DNA of 64,000 nt from Eutreptiella sp. 'Long Island Sound 2002' (Eukaryota; Euglenozoa; Euglenophyceae; Eutreptiales; Eutreptiaceae), in the NCBI GenBank assembly GCA_964036045.1, contig OZ038401.1, positions 35,197,777-35,261,776 of the forward strand. The letters are read 5' to 3'. The translations under genes were made by a program, and so were the position numbers. The notes beneath the pieces were generated by a model. The model made no database searches. It saw nothing but the letters and a program-made list of their open reading frames with translations, and had not been told where the DNA came from. Positions 39,861-52,134 of this stretch are shown here, piece by piece (position 1 is the stretch's first letter; every line of letters begins with the position of its first letter).

Positions 39861-41059
39861 AGACGTGGTTTATAGACCTGGTCTATAGACGGTCCACCGT
39901 CCATAGACTTGGTGCAAAGACCAGATTTTATTGGATCTATAGACGAGCTGGATGCATCGTGTGGATCATTTCCAATGAGCGTTCCATTGTCTACGAACCT
40001 GGTCTATAGACGGTTGTATGATCTATAGACCAGGTCTATAGACCGTTCCTTGGTCTATAGCCCTAGTGTATAGACCGCCTACTGTGTTTCGACCTGGTCC
40101 AAAACCAAAAGAATACTTGTTTGTACACCCAATGTCGGGGGCCGGACATGGCCAAAGTAAGGTTGTAGCGCTAGGGGTTAATCTTGTGCTGGTTTGGATT
40201 GATGGTTCAATGGTCTATAGACCTGGTCTATAGACGGTACCATGGTCTATAGACCTGGTCTATAGACCTGGTTTATAGACCTGGTCTATAGACCGTCCAC
40301 CGTCCATAGACTTGGTCCAAAGACAAGATTCTATTGGATCTATAGACGAGCTGGATGCATAGTGTGGATCCTTTCCAATGAGCGTTCCATTGTCTACGAA
40401 CCTGGTCTATAGACGTCTGTATGATCCATAGACCTGGTCTATAGACCGTTTCATTGGTCTATAGCCCTAGTGTATAGACCGCCTACTGTGTTTCCACCTG
40501 GTTGTCCATGTCCCTCCTGCGCAGGAGACAATGGGGTGGGGTGGGGTGGGGGGGGGCATGCGCGCAGTTGAGGCCGCGGTCACATTTTGTCAGCCCATTT
40601 GTGCGTGCTTCTTCATTACTTGGGCCCTGGTTCCCCGTTTGCAGGGTATCTTTGTCTGATTGTGCCCCATGTGCGGCGCTTAACGGCCGAATCTGTGCGT
40701 TGCTGGCCTGTTCGGACGCGGTCCACCAAGGTTGCAGCGCTAGGGGTTAATCCTGAGATGGTCTCGATTGATGGTTCCATGATCCATATACCTGGTCTAT
40801 AGACGATTCCATGGTCTATAGACCTGGTCTATAGACCTGGTTTATAGACCTGGTCTATAGACGGTCCAGCGTCCATAGACTTGGTGCAAAGACCAGATTC
40901 TATTGGATCTATAGACGAGCTTGAGGGATCCTTTGGATGCTCTCTACAGAGGTACATCGTCTATGGCCCTGGTCTATAGACCGTTGCATGATCTATAGAC
41001 CTGGTCTATAGACCGCCTGCCGTCTATAGAAAAATTGATATGGATCTATAGGCAAGTTT
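39861..41059 (+). repeat. Irregular GTCTATAGAC-rich repeat zone
   Basis: Dozens of the palindrome GTCTATAGAC, usually as CTGGTCTATAGAC, in three imperfect long repeats marked by ACCGTCCATAGACTTGGT-like strings near 39898, 40310 and 40870. A fragment of the 5S upstream region (40523-40727) is inserted between the second and third. Confidence 0.85.
40523..40727 (+). repeat. Detached 5S upstream region without the 5S gene
   Basis: Matches about 15432-15637, including the G-rich tract and CTTCTTCATTACTTGGGCCC, but jumps to palindrome-rich DNA at GACGCGGTCCACC, about 50 bp before the 5S gene would begin. Confidence 0.85.
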
Positions 41060-43290
41060 TAGGGTCTATAGACATAGTCTATAGACCAAATTTGATAGGG
41101 TTAGGGTCTATAGACCCCGTCTATAGACACCATGTGATAGGGCTGACGAGGCTTGAATGGCACAACATGGTAACTCCAAGATCTCACCCAGTCGCATGGC
41201 GAGCGCACCGTGTCACCATCCATGCAACACTTCTGTAAATTTGGTCTATAGACCTCTATGAGGTCTATAGACATAGTCTATAGACCAAATTTGATAGGGT
41301 TAGGGTCTATAGACCCCGTCTATAGACACCATGTGATAGGGCTGACGAGGCTTGAATGGCACAACATGGTAACTCCAGGATCTCACCCAGTCGCATGGCG
41401 AGCGCACCGTGTCACCATCCATGCAACACTTCTGTAAATTTGGTCTATAGACCCCTATAAGGTCTACAGACATAATCTATAGACCAAATTTGATAGGGCT
41501 AGGGTCTATAGACCCCGTCTATAGACACCATGTGATAGGGCTGACGAGGCTTGAATGGCATAACATGGTAACTCCAAGATCTCACCCAGTCGCATGGCGA
41601 GCGCACCGTGTCACCATCCATGCAACACTTCTGTAAATTTGGTCTAGAGACCTCTATGAGGTCTATAGACATAGTCTATAGACCAAATTTGATAGGGTTA
41701 GGGTCTATAGACCCCGTCTATAGACACCATGTGATAGGGCTGACGAGGCTTGAATGGCACAACATGGTAACCCCAAGATCTCACCCAGTCGCATGGCGAG
41801 CGCACCGTGTCACCATCCATGCAACACTTCTGTAAATGTGGTCTATAGACCTCTATGAGGTCTATAGACATAGTCTATAGACCAAATTTGATAGGGTTAG
41901 GGTCTATAGACCCCGTCTATAGACACCATGTGATAGGGCTGACGAGGCTTGAATGGCACAACATGGTAACTCCAAGATCTCACCCAGTCGCATGGCGAGC
42001 GCACCGTGTCACGATCCATGCAACACTTCTGTAAATTTGGTCTATAGACCCCTATGAGGTCTATAGACATAGTCTATAGACCAAATTTGATAGGGTTAGG
42101 GTCTATAGACCCCATCTATAGACACCATGTGATAGGGCTGACGAGGCTTGAATGGCACAACATGGTAACTCCAAGATCCCACCCAGTCGCATGGCGAGCG
42201 CACCGTGTCACGATCCATGCAACACTTCTGTAAATTTGGTCTATAGACCCCTATGAGGTCTATAGACATAGTCTATAGACCAAATTTGATAGGGTTAGGG
42301 TCTATAGACCCCATCTATAGACACCATGTGATAGGGCTGACGAGGCTTGAATGGCACAACATGGTAACTCCAAGATCCCACCCAGTCGCATGGCGAGCGC
42401 ACCGTGTCACCATCCATGCAACACTTCTGTAAATTTGGTCTATAGACCCCTATGAGGTCTATAGACATAGTCTATAGACCAAATTTGATAGGGTTAGGGT
42501 CTATAGACCCCATCTATAGACACCATGTGATAGGGCTGACGAGGCTTGAATGGCACAACATGGTAACTCCAAGATCCCACCCAGTCGCATGGCGAGCGCA
42601 CCGTGTCACCATCCATGCAACACTTCTGTACATTTGGTCTATAGACCTCTATGAGGTCTATAGACATAGTCTATAGACCAAATTTGATAGGGTTAGGGTC
42701 TATAGACCCCATCTATAGACACCATGTGATAGGGCTGACGAGGCTTGAATGGCACAACATGGTAACTCCAAGATCCCACCCAGTCGCATGGCGAGCGCAC
42801 CGTGTCACCATCCATGCAACAATTCTGTAAATTTGGTCTATAGACCCCTATGAGGTCTATAGACATAGTCTATAGACCAAATTTGATAGGGTTAGGGTCT
42901 ATAGACCCCGTCTATAGACACCATGTGATAGGGCTGACGAGGCTTGAATGGCACAACATGGTAACTCCAAGATCTCACCCAGTCGCATGGCGAGCGCACC
43001 GTGTCACCATCCATGCAACACTTCTGTAAATTTGGTCTATAGACCTCTATGAGGTCTATAGACATAGTCTATAGACCAAATTTGATAGGGTTAGGGTCTA
43101 TAGACCCCGTCTATAGACACCATGTGATAGGGCTGACGAGGCTTGAATGGCACAACATGGTAACTCCAAGATCTCACCCAGTCGCATGGCGAGCGCACCG
43201 TGTCACCATCCATGCAACACTTCTGTAAATTTGGTCTATAGACCCCTATGAGGTCTATAGACATAGTCTATAGACCAAATTTGATAGGGT
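41060..43290 (+). repeat. 199-bp GGTCTATAGACC satellite, about 11 units
   Basis: Period read from GTCTATAGACCCC at 41106, 41305 and 41504. Each unit holds several GTCTATAGAC palindromes plus GATAGGGTTAGGGTCTATAG, which embeds a telomere-like TAGGGTTAGGG. The array ends GATAGGGTGGAAAGAATG at module M copy 2. Short recurring frames (64-75 codons) are repeat artefacts. Confidence 0.95.
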
Positions 43291-43301
43291 GGAAAGAATG
43301 T

Positions 43302-44771
43302 TATGGTTATGGGCGGTCTATAGACAACAAAAAAGTACCAGCTTTGACGCCACGAAACGGCATGGTGCTTGCACTATCAAAGGCGGCCCCAAATTTCTTT
43401 GGGCCCGAGGAAACGTGAACTTCAAAAGCGAGGTAGAAGCCCTTTTTTCCTTTACCTGGTGGATAGAGCGCGGCCTGAGACGTTAGCACCGATAGTGAGT
43501 CCATATGAACGAGTATGAAGGGGCCATACAACGGAATAATGAACACGCAGCATCAGGTGCTTTCAACATTCGCGGGAACAAAGCCCAGCATATTTGAGGC
43601 TTTGCAAGCAAGGAGATACGAGGGTGCCGACCCCCCTTGGGATAAGGAGATATTTGTGTGGCGTTTGGCAACTACCACCCCCGAATTCACGTTCATGTCC
43701 CCTAAGATGAGGCGCCCGGGAGTTTCAAGCTCCCCTCTTGTAGTATGGAAGGGTCAAAGTGCCCTCTTGAAAAGGATCATCAATGTGAAGAACGGCCCTC
43801 GTGGCAAAGGGCCCTGGGTTCCTGACAGTAGCGCCGACCTGGGCAATTTTGGCATCCTGAGGCCACTTGGGGACCCCATGGCTCCGAGACACCAGCGAAT
43901 CAGGGGACGCCAGATTGCATAGAACGTCCAAGGGGTTCATAGGTGAAGGCTGTATTTTTTTGCCTCGCCCCTACCCCGGTGGCCCCCCACAAGGGGTCAT
44001 GTATGGACATTTTCAGCCAAAGTAATTCTGGGCTGAAAACACCTCTTTCGAGGCATTTGGGGCAAGGCTCGGCCCTTTCAAATACTTCCATGCACTCGCA
44101 GTATATTAATGTCTTCGATTTGATGTCTCGTCCAGCTGCGAACCTTCGCATGGGATATCTACCTACTGCCCTCCTTATCCAAAACGCTGGCCCAATCGTC
44201 ATGCTGGGCACAGTTTGCAATCCCTTGGTTAGTAGACAGTGATGAAGCTCATCAAACAACGCACCACACTGCCTCCGTGATGACTGTACAAACTGAGTAT
44301 GTACTCGATTGGTCGGAGCCTTGGGTGGCCTGGGATTCTAGAGCCATCGAGCATCCCAGGGCGGAAAGCGGATTATCCACCGTGGGCCTGCTACGTAGAC
44401 AGAGTCCACGCTCACGGGTGATTATGTGGCACTAAGCTGTAGAGATGGACACGCGTGGAGTTTTTGCCCTGGCGATTGCACCAAAAGCCACCACACATTG
44501 TCATTCAAAATGCCATGCACCCAGACCGACGTCATAGCACAACTATGGTAGCGGTCGTCAAAAGTGAAGGAAAGATCTGCTCGTGGAGTCTAGAGCCCCA
44601 GAGCATCCCGCAGTGCAATGTGGATTATGCACAGTGGACCTGCTACCTGGACATCCTCCAACCTCACGGGCAACTCTCTGGCACTAAGATGCAAAGATGG
44701 TCATTGCCTGATGGTGTGCCTTGGCCATTGGACCAAACGTGGTAAGGTCCACAGTATGATGGTATGGGTAT
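43302..44771 (+). repeat. M module, copy 2
   Basis: Collinear with copy 1 at an offset of 16,831 bp; the match continues into the following satellite to about 46,700. It lacks the telomere array that precedes copies 1 and 4. Confidence 0.92.
43307..44341 (-). pseudogene. Broken copy of the M-module gene (unknown protein)
   Basis: Same stop and changes as copy 1. Confidence 0.4.
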
Positions 44772-46718
44772 GCATTGTCATGGAGCCTGACAGCATGAGT
44801 GTGACCTCCTAGGTGTCCTCTAGAGGTCCATAAACCTCAAGCTGAAGAGATGGCCCACAAACCGTTTTTTTGTACAAATTTCACCGTTCCACTACGTAAC
44901 TTTTAAGCTTTTTCAGGATGGCTGTTTTTCAGTGATAGTCGGCAACCCAAGGCACCCCCCCAGGGCAACGTGGGTGCATTGTCATGGAGCCTGACAGCAT
45001 GAGTGTGACCTCCTAGGTGTCCTCTAGAGGTTCATAAACCTCAAGCTGAAGAGATGGTCCACAAACCGTTTTTTTTGTACAAATGTCACCGTTCCACTAC
45101 GTAACTTTTAGGCTTTTTCAGGATGGCTGTTTTCAGTAATAGTCGGCAACCCAAGGCACCCCCCCAGGGCAACGTGGATGCATTATCATGGAGCCTGACA
45201 GCATGAGTGTGACCTCCTAGGTGTCCTCTAGAGGTTCATAAACCTCAAGCTGAAGAGATGGCCCACAAACCGTTTTTTTGTACAAATTTCACCGTTCCAC
45301 TACGTAACTTTTAGGCTTTTTCAGGATGGCTGTTTTCAGTGATAGTCGGCAACCCAAGGCACCCCCCCAGGGCAACGTGGATGCATTGTCACGGAGCCTG
45401 ACAGCATGAGTGTGACCTCCTAGGTGTCCTCTAGAGGTTCATAAACCTCAAGCTGAAGAGATGGCCCACAAACCGTTTTTTTTGTACAAATTTCACCGTT
45501 CCACTACGTAACTTTTAGGCTTTTTCAGGATGGCTGTTTTCAGTGATAGTCGGCAACCCAAGGCACCCCCCCAGGGCAATGTGGATGCATTGTCATGGAG
45601 CCTGACAGCATGAGTGTGACCTCCTAGGTGTCCTCTAGAGGTTCATAAACCTCAAGCTGAAGAGATGGCCCACAAACCGTTTTTTTGTACAAATTTCACC
45701 GTTCCACTACGTAACTTTTAGGCTTTTTCAACATGGTTGTTTTCAGTGGTAGTCGGCAACCCAAGGCACCCCCCCAGGGCACCGTGGATAAATTATCATG
45801 GAGCCTCACCGCATGAGTGTGACCTCCTAGGTGTCCTCTAGAGGTTCATAAACCTCAAGCTGAAGAGATGGCCCACAAACCGTTTTTTTTGTACAAATTT
45901 CACCGTTCCACTACGTAACTTTTAGGCTTTTTCAGGATGGCTGTTTTTCAGTGATAGTCGGCAACCCAAGGCACCCCCCCAGGGCAACGTGGATGCATTA
46001 TCATGGAGCCTGACAGCATGAGTGTGACCTCCTAGGTGTCCTCTAGAGGTTCATAAACCTCAAGCTGAAGAGATGGCCCACAAACCGTTTTTTTTGTACA
46101 AATTTCACCGTTCCACTACGTAACTTTTAGGCTTTTTCAGGATGGCTGTTTTCAGTGATAGTTGGCAACCCAAGGCACCCCCCCAGGGCAACGTGGATGC
46201 ATTGTCACGGAGCCTGACCGCATGAGTGTGACCTCCTAGGTGTCCTCTAGAGGTTCATAAACCTCAAGCTGAAGAGATGGCCCACAAACCGTTTTTTTTG
46301 TACAAATTTCACCGTTCCACTACGTAACTTTTAGGCTTTTTCAGGATGGCTGTTTTCAGTGATAGTCGGCAACCCAAGGCACCCCCCCAGGGCAACGTGG
46401 ATGCATTATCATGGAGCCTGACAGCATGAGTGTGACCTCCTAGGTGTCCTCTAGAGGTTCATAAACCTCAAGCTGAAGAGATGGCCCACAAACCGTTTTT
46501 TTGCACAAATTTCACCGTTCCACTACGTAACTTTTAGGCTTTTTCAACATGGTTGTTTTCAGTGATAGTCGGCAACCCAAGGCACCCCCCCAGGGCAACG
46601 TGGATAAATTATCATGGAGCCTCACCGCATGAGTGTGACCTCCTAGGTGTCCTCTAGAGGTTCATAAACCTCAAGCTGAAGAGATGGCCCACAAACCGTT
46701 TTTTTTGTACAAATTTCA
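44772..46718 (+). repeat. ~203-bp satellite array II, about 9.5 monomers
   Basis: Matches the start of array I (offset 16,831), so it was duplicated together with M. It breaks off in ACAAATTTCA. Confidence 0.95.
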
Positions 46719-47122
46719 TGACATGCGAATGTCTTGGATCTAAAAATCTTGGAGTCCCTGAAATTTGGGCCCAGCTGGCTGACCTCCACCCATTGCAATT
46801 ACCTGTTCAGCGTTGTGGGCCAATTGTTGTAAAATTGATTGATAATAGCGCCTTCTGAGATGGACAACATCCGTTTTGGACAATGCGGGGGGTCACACAT
46901 ACAATGCCTGGGCAGCTGGATTCAATGCTGGATTCAATTCAGTGGCTGTGACCGCCAGGATTGATAGGGAAGATCCGGAGGATCTGGTGTCTCATCCATG
47001 TTTCAATGGATGACATGATCGTTTTTTTCACAGGGTCATTTTCCAGTATCCTGTTTCCTTTTTCTACCGAATTTTTTTTCTTTTCGTTTCATCACACAAC
47101 CCTCTTGATATCCACACCTCAG
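46719..47122 (+). other. Unique spacer, possible intron
   Basis: Not repeated in the window. The last ~90 bases are pyrimidine-rich (runs of T and CTTTT) and end CACACCTCAG, resembling a polypyrimidine tract and 3' splice site for the next feature. No other feature seen. Confidence 0.4.
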
Positions 47123-47429
47123 GCTCAGAGTACGCTGGTGAATACAGTGTCTGGTATGAAGGCGCAGTGCGGTACAATACCCAACTGATCATTGGGTGCG
47201 ACAATGGTGCCGCACAACCCGGCATCTTTGCCGACAAGCTGCATTTTACCGGCGTCAGCTCAAAGTGCAATGCTTGGGCCACCATGTACATTCTGAACAC
47301 GTATGGGACCGACAAGTACGAATGTTTATACAAAGAAGGCAGCACACTCAAGGGCAATGGCTACATTGGCCCGGGGGTGTACTGGGGTACCGTCGAGTAC
47401 CGTCTAACACAAGCATCGGGGTGCGCCGG
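47123..47429 (+). CDS. Candidate single-copy exon, unknown protein
   Basis: About 102 residues in one open frame (frame of 47167), with normal-looking composition and four cysteines. Segments include YNTQLIIGCDNGAAQPG, ILNTYGTDKYECLYKEG and NGYIGPGVYWGTVEYRL. No start codon is seen at the left end, where a pyrimidine tract and AG suggest a splice acceptor; GTATTC at 47429 could be the donor. This is the only coding-like sequence here that is not part of a repeat. I do not recognise the family. It could equally be a gene fragment captured in the subtelomere. The partner exons are not identified. Confidence 0.35.
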
Positions 47430-47450
47430 TATTCCCTTCCCTCCGCCCTC

Positions 47451-48813
47451 TCACTTCGGTCGCCCGTCACCTGCAGCACATCCAGTGACATGCTTCGACC
47501 TACTGATTTTTTCTTTTGTCATTGGGTGATCCACACTACCTAGCCCCCCTTTCGTGCCTCTCTCCTTCAGCTCACGTAGCTCGCTCTGTGCAAATTGGTA
47601 GATTTCACGGAGTATCTGCGTGTCCGCTGGCCCACCAAGTGGATTTCTCATGCATTTTTCTTCTAAGCGTTTCCAACAAGTGTCACAGTCCTTCCACATC
47701 GCATGCAGGTTCTCACAATCAACGAGTGGCTTTTCCTTGCGGTATATTTGCAGGTTGAATAATGCCTCAACCAGAGTTCGATCAATGCGGAAGGATGCGC
47801 CTTCTGATACATGTTCATCCATATTGATTTGTCGCAGCGGGTACAGTTTCCGAAGTTCTGAGAAGGAAGTCATCGATTTCCAATTCTTTATGCGCTGTCC
47901 CAGGTCTGTCAACGTTGCTGCAATTATTGGATAGAGCGCGGCCTGAGACGTTAGCACCGATAGTGAGTCCATATGAACGAGTATGAAGGGGCCATACAAC
48001 TGGATAATGAACACGCAGCATGAGGTGCTTTCAACATTCGCGGGAGCAAAGCCCAGCATATTTGAGGCTTTGCAAGCAAGGAGATACGAGGGTGACGACC
48101 CCCCTTGGGATAAGGAGATATTTGTGTGGCGTTTGGCAACTACCACCCCCGAATTTGTCACGTTCATGTCCCCTAAGATGAGGCGCCCGGGAGTCTCAGG
48201 GTCCCCTCTTGTAGTATGGAAGGGTCAAAGTGCCCTCTTGAAAAGGATCATCAATGTGAAGAACGGCCCTCGTGGCAAAGGGCCCTGGGTTCCTGACAGT
48301 AGCGCCGACTTGGGCAATTTTGGCATCCTGAGGCCACTTGGGGACCCCATGGCTCCAAGACACCAGCGAATCAGGGGACGCCAGATTGCATAGAACGTCC
48401 AAGGGGTTCATAGGTCAAGGCTGTATTTTTTTGCCTCGCCCCTACCCCGGTGGCCCCCCACAAGGGGTCATGTATGGACATTTTCAGCCAAAGTAATTCT
48501 GGGCTGAAAACACCTCTTTCGAGGCATTTGGGGCAAGGCTCGGCCCTTTCAAACACTTCCATGCACTCGCAGTATATTAATGTCTTCGATTTGATGTCTC
48601 GTCCAGCTGCGACCCTTCGCATGCGATATCTACCTACTGCCCTCCTTATCCAAAACGCTGGCCCAATCGTCATGCTGGGCACAGTTTGCAATCCCTTGGT
48701 TAGTAGACAGTGATGAAGCTCATCAAACAACGCACCACACTGCCTCTGTGATGACTGTACAAACTGCGTATGTACTGGATTGGTCGGAGCCTTGGGTGGC
48801 CTGGGATTCTAGA
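47451..48813 (-). pseudogene. Best-preserved copy of the M-module gene, unknown function
   Basis: Minus-strand coding remnant in three consecutive frames: 48371-48813 (FDELHHCLLTKGLQTVPSM, then a C-x-C...C-x2-C cluster), 48196-48411 (LHIDDPFQEGTLTLPYYK), and 47451-48167, an uninterrupted 238 codons (LILGDMN, YGPFILVHMDSLSVLT, then a charged, likely helical C-terminal part with ENLHAMWKDCDTCWKRLEEK). The frame changes mean either introns or frameshifts. Unlike the three sister copies it has Ser instead of a stop in PANVESTSCC, and it extends about 160 codons beyond the point where they diverge. This suggests it is closest to the ancestral gene. No family recognised; the LILGDMN string alone is not enough to call an endonuclease. 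Confidence 0.4.
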
Positions 48814-49242
48814 GCCATCGAGCATCCCAGGGCGGAAAGCGGATTATCCACCGTGGGCCTGCTACGTAGACAGAGTCCACGCTCACGGGTGATTCTGTGG
48901 CACTAAGCTGTAGAGATGGACACGCGTGGAGTTTTTGCCCTGGCGATTGCACCAAAAACCACCACACATTGTCATTCAAAATGCCATGCACCCCAACCGA
49001 CCTCATAGCACACCTATGGTAGCGGTCGTCAAAAGTGAAGGAAAAATCTGCTCGTGGAGTCTAGAGCCCCAGAGCATCCCGCAGTGCAATGTGGATTATG
49101 CACAGTGGACCTGCTACCTGGACATCCTCCAACCTCACGGGCAACTCTCTGGCACTAAGATGCAAAGATGGTCATTGCCTGATGGTGTGCCTTGGCCGTT
49201 GGACCAAACGTGGTGAGGTCCACACGATGATGGTATGGGCAT
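47935..49242 (+). repeat. M module, copy 3, diverged and 5' replaced
   Basis: Matches M from GGATAGAGCGCGGCCTGAGA rightward, with more substitutions than separate copies 1, 2 and 4. The first ~160 bp of M are absent, replaced by unique DNA that extends the coding frame. Confidence 0.9.
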
Positions 49243-50280
49243 GCATTGTCATGGAGCCTGATAGCATGAGTCTGATCTCCTAGGTGTCCTCTAGAGGTTC
49301 ATAAACCTCAAGCTGAAGAGATGGCCCACAAACCTTTTTTTGTACAAATTTCACCGTTCCACTACGCAACTTTTAGGCTTTTTCAGGATGGCTGTTTTCA
49401 GTGATAGTCGGCAACCCAAGGCACCCCCGCAGGGCAACGTGGATGCATTATCATGGAGCCTGACAGCATGAGTGTGACCTCCTAGGTATCCTCTAGAGGT
49501 TCATAAACCTCAAGCTGAAGAGATGGCCCACAAACCGTTTTTTTGTACAAATTTCACCGTTCCACTACGTGACTTTTAGGCTTTTTCAGGATGGCTGTTT
49601 TCAGTGATAGTCGGCAACCCAAGGCACCCCCCCAGGGCACCGTGGATGCATTATCATGGAGCCTGACAGCATGAGTGTGACCTCCTAGGTGTCCTCTAGA
49701 GGTTCATAAACCTCAAGCTGAAGAGATGGCCCACAAACCGTTTTTTTGTACAAATTTCACCGTTCCACTACGTAAATTTTAGGCTTTTTCAGGATGGCTG
49801 TTTTCAGTGATAGTCGGCAACCCAAGGCACCCCCCCAGGGCACCGTGGATGCATTGTCATGGAGCCTGACAGCATGAGTGTGACCTCCTAGGTGTCCTCT
49901 AGAGGTTCATAAACCTCAAGCTGAAGAGATGGCCCACAGACCGTTTTTTTGTACAAATTTCACCGTTCCACTACGCAACTTTTAGGCTTTTTCAGGATGG
50001 CTGTTTTCAGTGATAGTCGGCAACCCAAGGCACCCCCGCAGGGCAACGTGGATGCATTATCATGGAGCCTGACAGCATGAGTGTGACCTCCTAGGTGTCC
50101 TCTAGAGGTTCATAAACCTCAAGCTGAAGAGATGGCCCACAGACCGTTTTTTGGTACAAATTTCACCGTTCCACTACGTTACTTTTAGGCTTTTTCGGGA
50201 TGGCTGTTTTCAGTGATAGTCGGCAACCCAAGGCACCCCCCCAGGGCACCGTGGATGCATTGTCATGGGGCCTGACAGCA
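49243..50280 (+). repeat. ~203-bp satellite array III, about 5 monomers
   Basis: Monomers here share private changes (CACCCCCGCAGGG, CCCACAGACCG) not seen in the large arrays. Confidence 0.95.
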
Positions 50281-50650
50281 CTGACTGTATGCAGAGAACC
50301 AAGGTCCCCTGGAAACCAACGAAAGTCCCGTCGCCTCGCAACCACTCGATGTGCGACACACTGGACCGCAAAGCCCCGCAAGCACGGAATCGTTCGAAAG
50401 TCCGACGGATTTGGTGACACGCAGGACCACAGGCCCTTCCACCGACCGCAACACCTGTGAACCCCTGCCCCAGCCCCTCCCATATGCTCACAACACACTT
50501 GCCTCCTATTGTCCACACACACCACTGTGTCGTGTGAAGGCCATGGTGTGAAGAAGTTATGATTCTTATTCAAACCTGCATTCTCCCCACTAGGGGTGCT
50601 TTGGTTGTTTATCCACAATTTCAAGTGGCTCAGGCTCATTCAGAACCTTT
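50281..50650. other. Unique insert within the satellite
   Basis: About 370 bp of nonrepetitive DNA between two satellite segments. A minus-strand frame of up to 158 codons crosses it and the satellite edge (50163-50639), rich in Cys and Trp, with no recognisable domain. Confidence 0.5.
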
Positions 50651-50966
50651 CCCAGGGCAACGCGGATGCATTGTCATGGAGCCTTACAGCATGACTGTGA
50701 CCTCCTAGGTGTCCTCTAGAGGTTCCCGAACCTCAAGCTGAAGAGATGGCCCACAAACCGTTTTTTTGTACAAATTTCACCGTTCCACTACGTAAATTTT
50801 AGGCTTTTTCAGGATGGCTGTTTTCAGTGATAGTCGGCAACCCAAGGCACCCCCCCAGGGCAACGTGGATGCATTATCATGGAGCCTGACAGCATGAGTG
50901 TGACCTCCTAGGTGTCCTCTAGAGGTTCCTGAACCTCAAGCTGAAGAGATGGCCCACAAAACGTTT
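50651..50966 (+). repeat. ~203-bp satellite array IV, about 1.5 monomers
   Basis: Short satellite remnant between the unique insert and the fold-back relative. Confidence 0.9.
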
Positions 50967-51600
50967 ATGGGTGCATGGGTGACTATTACCGACTCCGTAG
51001 GATCTGCCTGTTCCTAACGAGGCAGATCCTACCGAGTCGCCCATGGACTAAAAATGAGCTATTTGTACCAAATGGACATGGAAAACACAGTACCCCCCCC
51101 CCCCCTATTTCGGGGTCGCTGAATCCAAAACTGCACTCATTTTGCCAATCCGAGACAGTGGCGTCGAGTTATGGGGGGGTCCTAATGAGCGGTGGGGGGT
51201 CCTAAAAAACCGCGCGATGCACAGTGTGCGAGTCAATATGGATGCAACAAAGCGCTATGCCACGCACACTGGTAGGAGGGGTACACTTTCTGAGTGTCTA
51301 TTTTTTTTCGGTATGAATTCGCTTTGAGGGGCCAACCTGTGTGCTGACGCATCTCTTTCTGGAGGCCAATGGGCCATATCCCTTCACATGTCTTCAGTTC
51401 AAAATCCCCCCTCTTGCAAACATTTGTTGCCTTGGAACTGCACCGTAATGGTGCATTCCGCATCAAATACATGTCCCTCCCACTGTGTATGTGCCCCCCC
51501 TCCCCCCTCAGCTAGGGGTAGGGGTTGTTCGTGTCCCTCCCATTTCGTAAAGCCCCCCCCCCCCCCCCCCCAGCTAGGGGTAGGGTTGGTCCGTGTCCAA
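50967..51600 (+). repeat. Diverged relative of the post-5S segment, with fold-back and poly-C tracts
   Basis: Corresponds to about 15973-16570: a shortened hairpin (GGTAGGATCTGCC-like arms), the TTTCGGGGTCGCTGA string, GGGGGGTCCTAA, and TGAGTGTCTATTTTTTTTCG. It contains C13 (51093-51105) and C19 (51553-51571) runs. No 5S gene remains. Confidence 0.8.
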
Positions 51601-51603
51601 GTT

Positions 51604-52134
51604 TCGCGCGAGGGGATAATTTTAAATTATCCCCTCGCTTTAGGGTAAAGATAGGGTTGCGGTTGGAAATTCTCCCTTGATGCGAAAGGAGATTATGAAA
51701 ACGTTGTATGATGTGAGGGGATAATTTTAAATTATCCCCTCACGCGAGGGGATGGTTTTAAATTATCCCCTCGCGCGAGGGGACACTTTTAAATTATCCC
51801 CTCGCTTTGGGGTAAAGATAGGGTTACGGTTGGAAATTCTCCCTTGATGCGAAAGGAGATTATGAAAATGTTGTATGATGTGAGGGGATAATTTTAGATT
51901 ATCCCCTCGCTTTACGGTAAAGATAGGGTTAGGGTTAGAATTTCTCCCTTGATGCGAAAGGAGATTATGAAAACGTTGTATGATGTGAGGGGATAGTTTT
52001 GAATTATCCCCTCACGCGAGGGGATACTTTTAAATTATCCCCTCGCGTGAGGGGATAATTTTAAATTATCCCCTCGCTTTAGGGTAAAGATAGGGTTAGG
52101 GTTAGAAATTCTCCCTCGATGCGAAAGGAGATTA
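51604..52134 (+). repeat. Hairpin array with GAGGGGATAATTT arms
   Basis: About eight 27-bp inverted repeats, left arm GAGGGGATAATTT, one central base, then its reverse complement (first at 51610-51636). They alternate with a ~75-bp linker containing AAAGATAGGGTTAGGGTTAG and TTGATGCGAAAGGAGATTAT. It is inserted in the satellite, which resumes at GCATTGTCATGGAGCC. Confidence 0.9.

Noticed and set aside
48150-48190. LINE-type endonuclease (LILGDMN motif) in the M-module gene
   Set aside because: The short motif alone resembles the GD[FM]N signature, but the surrounding endonuclease motifs and any RT are not seen.
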